This document shows, piece by piece, positions 59,889 through 64,000 of a stretch of 64,000 bases of DNA. This DNA is from Simmondsia chinensis. Taxonomy: Eukaryota; Streptophyta; Magnoliopsida; Caryophyllales; Simmondsiaceae. Made by a program: the position numbers and the translations under genes. The stretch is taken from the NCBI GenBank assembly GCA_018398585.1, contig JAGTTD010000008.1, positions 8,754,501 to 8,818,500 of the forward strand, given 5' to 3'. Position 1 is the stretch's first letter. Each line of letters starts with the position of its first letter. The notes under the pieces are model-generated. The model searched no databases and was not told where the DNA came from. It saw nothing but the letters and a program-made list of their open reading frames with translations.

Positions 59889-60440
59889 GGAAATACCCTA
59901 AAAGTTGTTTGGGTCACTAAGGTATGAAAGGAATACAATCTGTTGAATATACGTCTAATATAAGAGCGCATTTGTGCTATACTTGATATTGCTTTACCAA
60001 TAAGGTTCTAGGATGGTACAGTCAAAAATCAGTTTTAAATTCTTGGCATGCAAACATAGAGTTAATGTGCTAATTGGAGACAACTCATATTAAATGTTGA
60101 TGTATAGAGAGTATGAATATTCTAGTTCTTACTATGGAGGTCATGAATGATTTTTTTTTTTTAATGGTTGAGAACTTGAAATCGTCCTTCACGATGTTAA
60201 GATTTGTGAACTCAATCTTCAGATAGATAATCACCTATTGTGATAGTAGTTCAAAACATTCTTTTAGCTAAAAATAATAGCTTGTCATCATCAACCCGAT
60301 ACATGAGATAAAATCATGAGTGGAAGATGGTCATGTAGATGAGATACACTATTTGTCATGTAGATGAGATACACATGCAAATAGATGAATTGCTAGCGAA
60401 TATTCTCACTAAGACTTTAGCTCTAATAGTTTTTAAATGA

Positions 60441-60737
60441 CATGCCACATTTTGCCTTCTTGAAAAATTCAAGGAATGCCTTAACTATCTGTCCATTATT
60501 ATGGGATAGTTTAATACTTAAATATGATTGAGCTATTTATTTGAGTTTATTTGAGTGACACCAATTTGATTGCATGACTACTTAACCTTCAACTACATGT
60601 TATACATGAGGATAATTTTGAAATATTGACAATTACGGTAATTGTTGGATTAATTGTTATTAATATAAATTTATTCATATCCAAGAATAGTTCATATGAA
60701 TAATGTTGTTTAAGTAGTTAAAACAGTATTGTTATTT
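60441..60737. other. Tail of the old copia remnant, probable 3' untranslated region and LTR
   Basis: Follows the RNase H end of the plus-strand copia. TTGTTGGATTAATTG at about 60650 may be an LTR start. No partner copy was identified. Confidence 0.4.
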
Positions 60738-61079
60738 CACTACGGAAAAGGGAGCAATTGCCGACGCTTTTTTAAGCATTTGCTAGAGCTTCAAAGCGCT
60801 GGCAAAGCTGAAACCGGCGCTTTGCCAAAGCATCGGGGATGTGAGCGTCAGGACAAAGCACCGGTAAACGTTTTTTACCAGTGCTGTAAAGCACCGGCAT
60901 ATTCAAAAAATAATATAAAAAAATATGAGATAACATGTGGCGAGAAGTTTCCAGCGCATTTTACTGGCATTTTGAAGTGCGGGTATAGTAAAAAAGAATT
61001 TTTAAAAATAGTAATTTTTTTCTCGGGAATTATATCCCACCATTTTATGGGCGTTTTAAAGCGTCGGTAAATTAATAAA

Positions 61080-61736
61080 TTATTTTTTAAAACAAAATTT
61101 TGGGTGAATTTTCTGTCTTATTTCCACCACGTTGAACCGCCAAAAATATGAAAAAGTTCACATTAGAAATAGCTTATATTAAAAAGTTACAATATCAATC
61201 GTTTTATGCGAAATTAAAAAACATATTTGTATTGCATAACCGTAAATTAACGTCAAACTTATCCTAGACCAAACAATTTGAATATAAGCAATCAAAATTA
61301 GAGTTTCACAGTACAATATTACCGACTTTCACAAAAAGATAACTTCATGTGTCCCCATGAATATAACACCAAAATATCAAAAATACAAAGTAATGTTTAA
61401 CAGTTTTCCCAAAAATTTAAAATACTAAAGAAAGCTAATCAATTTTCATCATCTTCATAATCTTTGTAACTTCATCTCTCCCCATGCAAAGACAAGCCCT
61501 TCAAATACGACCAGATGAGGTGGATGCCTGAAGAAAAAAAAAATCAAGAAGTAGATTCAATCATCACAAAACAAACCTCTAGTACTAATGACTCTTATTC
61601 ATAACACAATATTACCGAAAACAAATGAAAATATTAATCTTATCGTTAAAACACGCCACCTGCTTAACATCTAATAATTTGCAATTACAAGTTATCTTTC
61701 AACCATGTATACTATAGTATCACCCATTGACAATAT
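61080..61736. other. CACTA interior, no clear gene
   Basis: A minus-strand open stretch at 61440-61535 (RHPPHLVVFEGLVFAWGE) could be a terminal exon of the CACTA gene, but no splice sites confirm this. Confidence 0.4.
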
Positions 61737-62137
61737 TGTCATGAATGCTATGTGGGATAAGTACTCAACCAATTAGTAGTAGTTACGGTAATTAGAATGT
61801 ATTAGTCTTGTAATTGTATTGTTGTACTAGTGGTATGTGAGTAGCCTAAGTCCTTGTATTAGATATATTAGATTGTATTAGTGGTTGCTTAGGAAAGAGT
61901 GTGAGTTAGTTGGGATGGTTAAAGTTTAGATATTTTGTTAGGTAGTAGCCATCCCTTTGCTTAACTAGTATATATAGATGATAGCTCCCTTGTAATGGGG
62001 AATGGAATGATAAACAACAATCTCAATACTTCTCTTACTTCTCTATCTACTTCTCTCTACTTCTCCCTCTATTCTTTCTAACTCTCATCTCTTTCTCAAT
62101 TCTTCCTCACCTCAAAATCCATAGCAATTGGTTTGTA
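61737..62137 (+). repeat. 5' LTR of the TRIM-like element
   Basis: About 400 bp ending near CAATTGGTTTGTAGA. The expected last part seen in the right LTR (TCTCAAGAACCATCTC) is missing here. Confidence 0.7.
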
Positions 62138-62609
62138 GATCAATCAAGATAAGTGCAAGAAATTGGGTTATAGTGAGAAGGTTCAAGAGGAATCAGATCT
62201 GAAGTAGAATCTGAATCAAAATCTCATGCAAAATGCAACTAATAGAGTTGATATGGGCTTGAATCAGAAAGTTGCAGCAGCAAAACAGCAAGAAGATATC
62301 ATCAAACAAGCCAAGAAGAAGGAGATTCAACAATAATTCAGATTTAGGCAATGGCATCACAACAAATGCAAGGTCTAAAGGCAAGAATTAGTTATAGCAA
62401 TCTACAAATTTCTGAAAGCCAAACCAAGATTGTGAAAAGGGGAACAATTCAGCAGCAAGAGGTGAAAGACCCAGATAAAATTAGTCCTCCAGCACTTCAA
62501 TTAGTTGTACTTCAATTGGCTTTCAGCTACAATTTTACGTCATAATAAGAGCTTTTTAAGCTATAACTCCCTAATTAGGTTCTTGAGGACAATAATCTCT
62601 AAAGGGGGA

Positions 62610-63063
62610 TGTAACGTCATGAATGCTATGTGGGATAAGTACTCAACCTATTAGTAGTATTTAGGGTAATTAGAATGTATTAGTCTTGTAATTGTACTAT
62701 TGTACTAGTGGTATGTGAGTAGCCTAAGTTCTTGTATTAGAAATATTAGATTGTATTAGTGGTTGCTTAGGAAAGAGTGTGAGTTAGTTGGGATGGTTAG
62801 AGTTTAGATATTTTGTTACCTAGTAGCCATCCCTTTGCTTAACTAGTTTATATAGATGATAGCTCACTTGTAATGGGGAATGGAATGATAAACAACAATC
62901 TCAATACTTCTCTTAATCCTTTATCTACTTTTCTCTACTTCTCCCTCTATTCTTTCTAACTCCCATCTCTTTCTCAATTCTTCCTCACCTCAAAATCCAT
63001 AGCAATTGGTTTGTAGAAGTCCCTTTCTGAATTCTTTCTCAAGAACCATCTCAGGACATGACA
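62610..63063 (+). repeat. 3' LTR of the TRIM-like element
   Basis: About 454 bp from TGTAACGTC to GGACATGACA. The bases after it, ATTGGTATCA, look like the start of a tRNA-Met primer site. Confidence 0.7.
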
Positions 63064-63203
63064 ATTGGTATCACCCATTCACAACACATAATTACATACT
63101 AAAATCCATAGCACCTATTCACCACAAGAATCATGCATTTAAGTTTTCAATCCCGAAATGAAAGCTATTTATAGTAAAACGTTTATTAAACTAGTAGACA
63201 TAC

Positions 63204-63714
63204 CGAATATTGATTTGTGGAAGTCCCTTGAGCATTTGTTTTCTCAATGTAATCTTCTAATTCTCTAATCTTCTTCCTTGATTGAACTAATTCCGAGCAC
63301 AATGCATTCATTTGATCATTGGATGTTGAACATCCTCTTTTCGTTAGCTCTCCTCTGACCCCGGTCACTTCCGATGGTGTAACTCCTTGTCCATGCCCTC
63401 TTACTCTTCCATTGGCTTCATTTCCCATCAACTTATGATAAACATGAGTTTCCGCATCTTTAGTTGCCTCGGAAAAAGATTGTTCCCCTGTACGGTGAAA
63501 TACCATATCTGATGCCTTATCCTGCATAATTGATCAAAGAAATAAGTAAATGGTTGAATGTTTAATATATGAATAAAGTATGAAAGAAAGGAAGATATGT
63601 AGTTGAACAGACCATGAATTGCTTACATGACGCATCAGGATAAGTACCATCTTTTGAAGCATGACAAATCCCGTACCACTCTATATTTCCAGGTTTCTTA
63701 TTGTTTTTTGTTAT
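63204..63714 (-). CDS. CACTA accessory gene (plant En/Spm transposase family), two internal exons
   Basis: The exon at 63714-63613 is 102 bases, from acceptor TGACAG to donor GTCTGT. It encodes NIEWYGICHASKDGTYPDAS in phase 0. The next exon, 63521-63204, runs from acceptor TATGCAG to donor GTATGT and stays in phase 0. It encodes ETHVYHKLMGNEANGRVRGH and ends with a coiled-coil-like NALCSELVQSRKKIRELEDY. This layout (a short domain, a Gly/Arg stretch, then a heptad-like tail) is that of the second protein of plant CACTA elements, related to the DNA-binding TNPA-type partner. Neither exon has a stop. Upstream and terminal exons are outside the window or not recognised. Confidence 0.75.
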
Positions 63715-63920
63715 CTGTCATTAAAAAGAAACAATACTAATTTCACTTCAATAATAAACAAATAATTTATCGAATTCATTTACAAAAACCCACTCATCAA
63801 AAAAGTTTGAACAAAGTTCTATTAGCAAGGATTTAATGTCATGTATACAATGGAGATCATAACTTAGAAGAAGAGATAAAGCTTATAGAAATCTTGTTTA
63901 TGCAAATATGGGTGGTGGTT

Positions 63921-64000
63921 CACTACTGCAGGCATCTTTTTTGTAATACATTCCGACACCATTTATCGAAAAAAAAAACTCACAAATTCATCCTCTAATA
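63921..64000 (+). other. Possible second CACTA-type end at the window edge
   Basis: CACTACTGCAGGCATC in the same orientation as the left end at 60738, followed by a T run. It could be the left end of a nested element, but only 80 bases are visible. Confidence 0.25.

Larger units (their letters stand above)
52470..60440 (+). mobile_element. Old plus-strand copia remnant split by later insertions
   Basis: Three separated pieces read as one copia pol on the plus strand. At 52484 there is KVFENKWVFKNKRNSG, the RT start. At 53490-53600 there is VDIHMQQSKSFEVKQREKNV and GSIYSLKKACN, the RT middle. At 60250-60440 there is the RNase H end, with IHMQIDELLANILTKTLA. The gaps are explained by a MITE (52551-53321) and a complete copia element (53927-59888). 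Many stops make it long dead. Confidence 0.75.
61737..63063 (+). mobile_element. Small non-coding LTR element (TRIM-like) inside the CACTA
   Basis: Direct repeats at about 61737-62137 and 62610-63063 share GAATGCTATGTGGGATAAGT, GTGAGTTAGTTGGGATGGTT and many long stretches at about 95 percent. The 470-bp interior has no coding sequence. A purine tract AAAGGGGGA lies at 62601-62609 just before the right repeat start TGTAACGTC, and TATATATAGATG lies in the left repeat. The right repeat is longer at its 3' end than the left. Both outer flanks contain TATCACCCATT then ACAA, which is not a normal 5-bp duplication. Confidence 0.75.
60738..64000 (-). mobile_element. CACTA (En/Spm-type) transposon, left part only
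   Basis: The left end CACTACGGAAAAGGGAGC begins at 60738. It is followed within 350 bp by repeated subterminal words such as GCGCTGGCAAAGC, CCGGCGCTTTGCC, GCACCGGTAAAC and GCGTCGGTAAAT in both orientations. Both are marks of CACTA elements. Towards the right a minus-strand gene of the plant En/Spm accessory type is present. The right end (complement CACTA) is not in the window. A short LTR element is inserted at 61737-63063. Confidence 0.85.

Noticed and set aside
62351..62545. 64-codon ORF inside the TRIM-like element.
   Set aside because: It is glutamine-rich with no gag or other domain; an interior of this size in a TRIM is usually non-coding.

Overview
This window is nuclear DNA from a flowering plant, most likely a eudicot. 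The evidence is a spliced gene for chloroplast ribosomal protein L15 with a transit-peptide exon, surrounded by plant-type transposons of nearly every class: Athila-like Ty3, several Ty1/copia elements, an L1-type LINE, SINEs, MULE, hAT, CACTA and MITEs. Only one host gene is recognisable. The rest is transposon sequence, much of it nested and broken. The species cannot be named from the sequence.

Layout. 1-300: a tandem array with a unit of about 84 bp. 316-7641: a decayed Athila-like element with target duplication GTGAT, next to the gag end of an older copia element (7647-9371). 9372-12638: non-coding, with a SINE tail and a MITE. 12639-15268: a copia element with a large internal deletion. 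16416-23672, minus strand: the four-exon RPL15 gene. Its third intron holds a complete small LTR element (17316-20091, duplication CAAGT) carrying only gag and protease, plus two SINEs. 23876-31224: a MULE with terminal inverted repeats of about 290 bp and a perfect 10-bp duplication, inserted about 190 bp upstream of the RPL15 start codon. It carries a frameshifted transposase gene with its DDE residues and a second, plant mobile domain (PMD) gene.

31824-36899: a young copia element with near-identical LTRs and duplication AAGTA. 36900-41220: non-coding, with two related MITEs. 41221-46345: an L1-type LINE whose ORF1 has an RRM and whose ORF2 has lost the front half of reverse transcriptase. 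46346-47600: a copia scrap between short direct repeats. 48130-48800: degenerate repeats of about 150 bp. 48875-50210: a non-autonomous hAT element with duplication CTCTTAAA. 52470-60440: a nested stack, in which an old plus-strand copia contains a MITE and a complete minus-strand copia (53927-59888, duplication GGAAA), which itself contains a tRNA-like SINE. 60738 to the window end: the left part of a CACTA element with an En/Spm-type accessory gene and an internal short LTR element.

RPL15 is the only gene with a clear host role, and its splice sites and frame are intact despite the insertions. The most interesting unit is the MULE: structurally complete, carrying a PMD gene, and lying in the short promoter of a plastid ribosomal protein gene.
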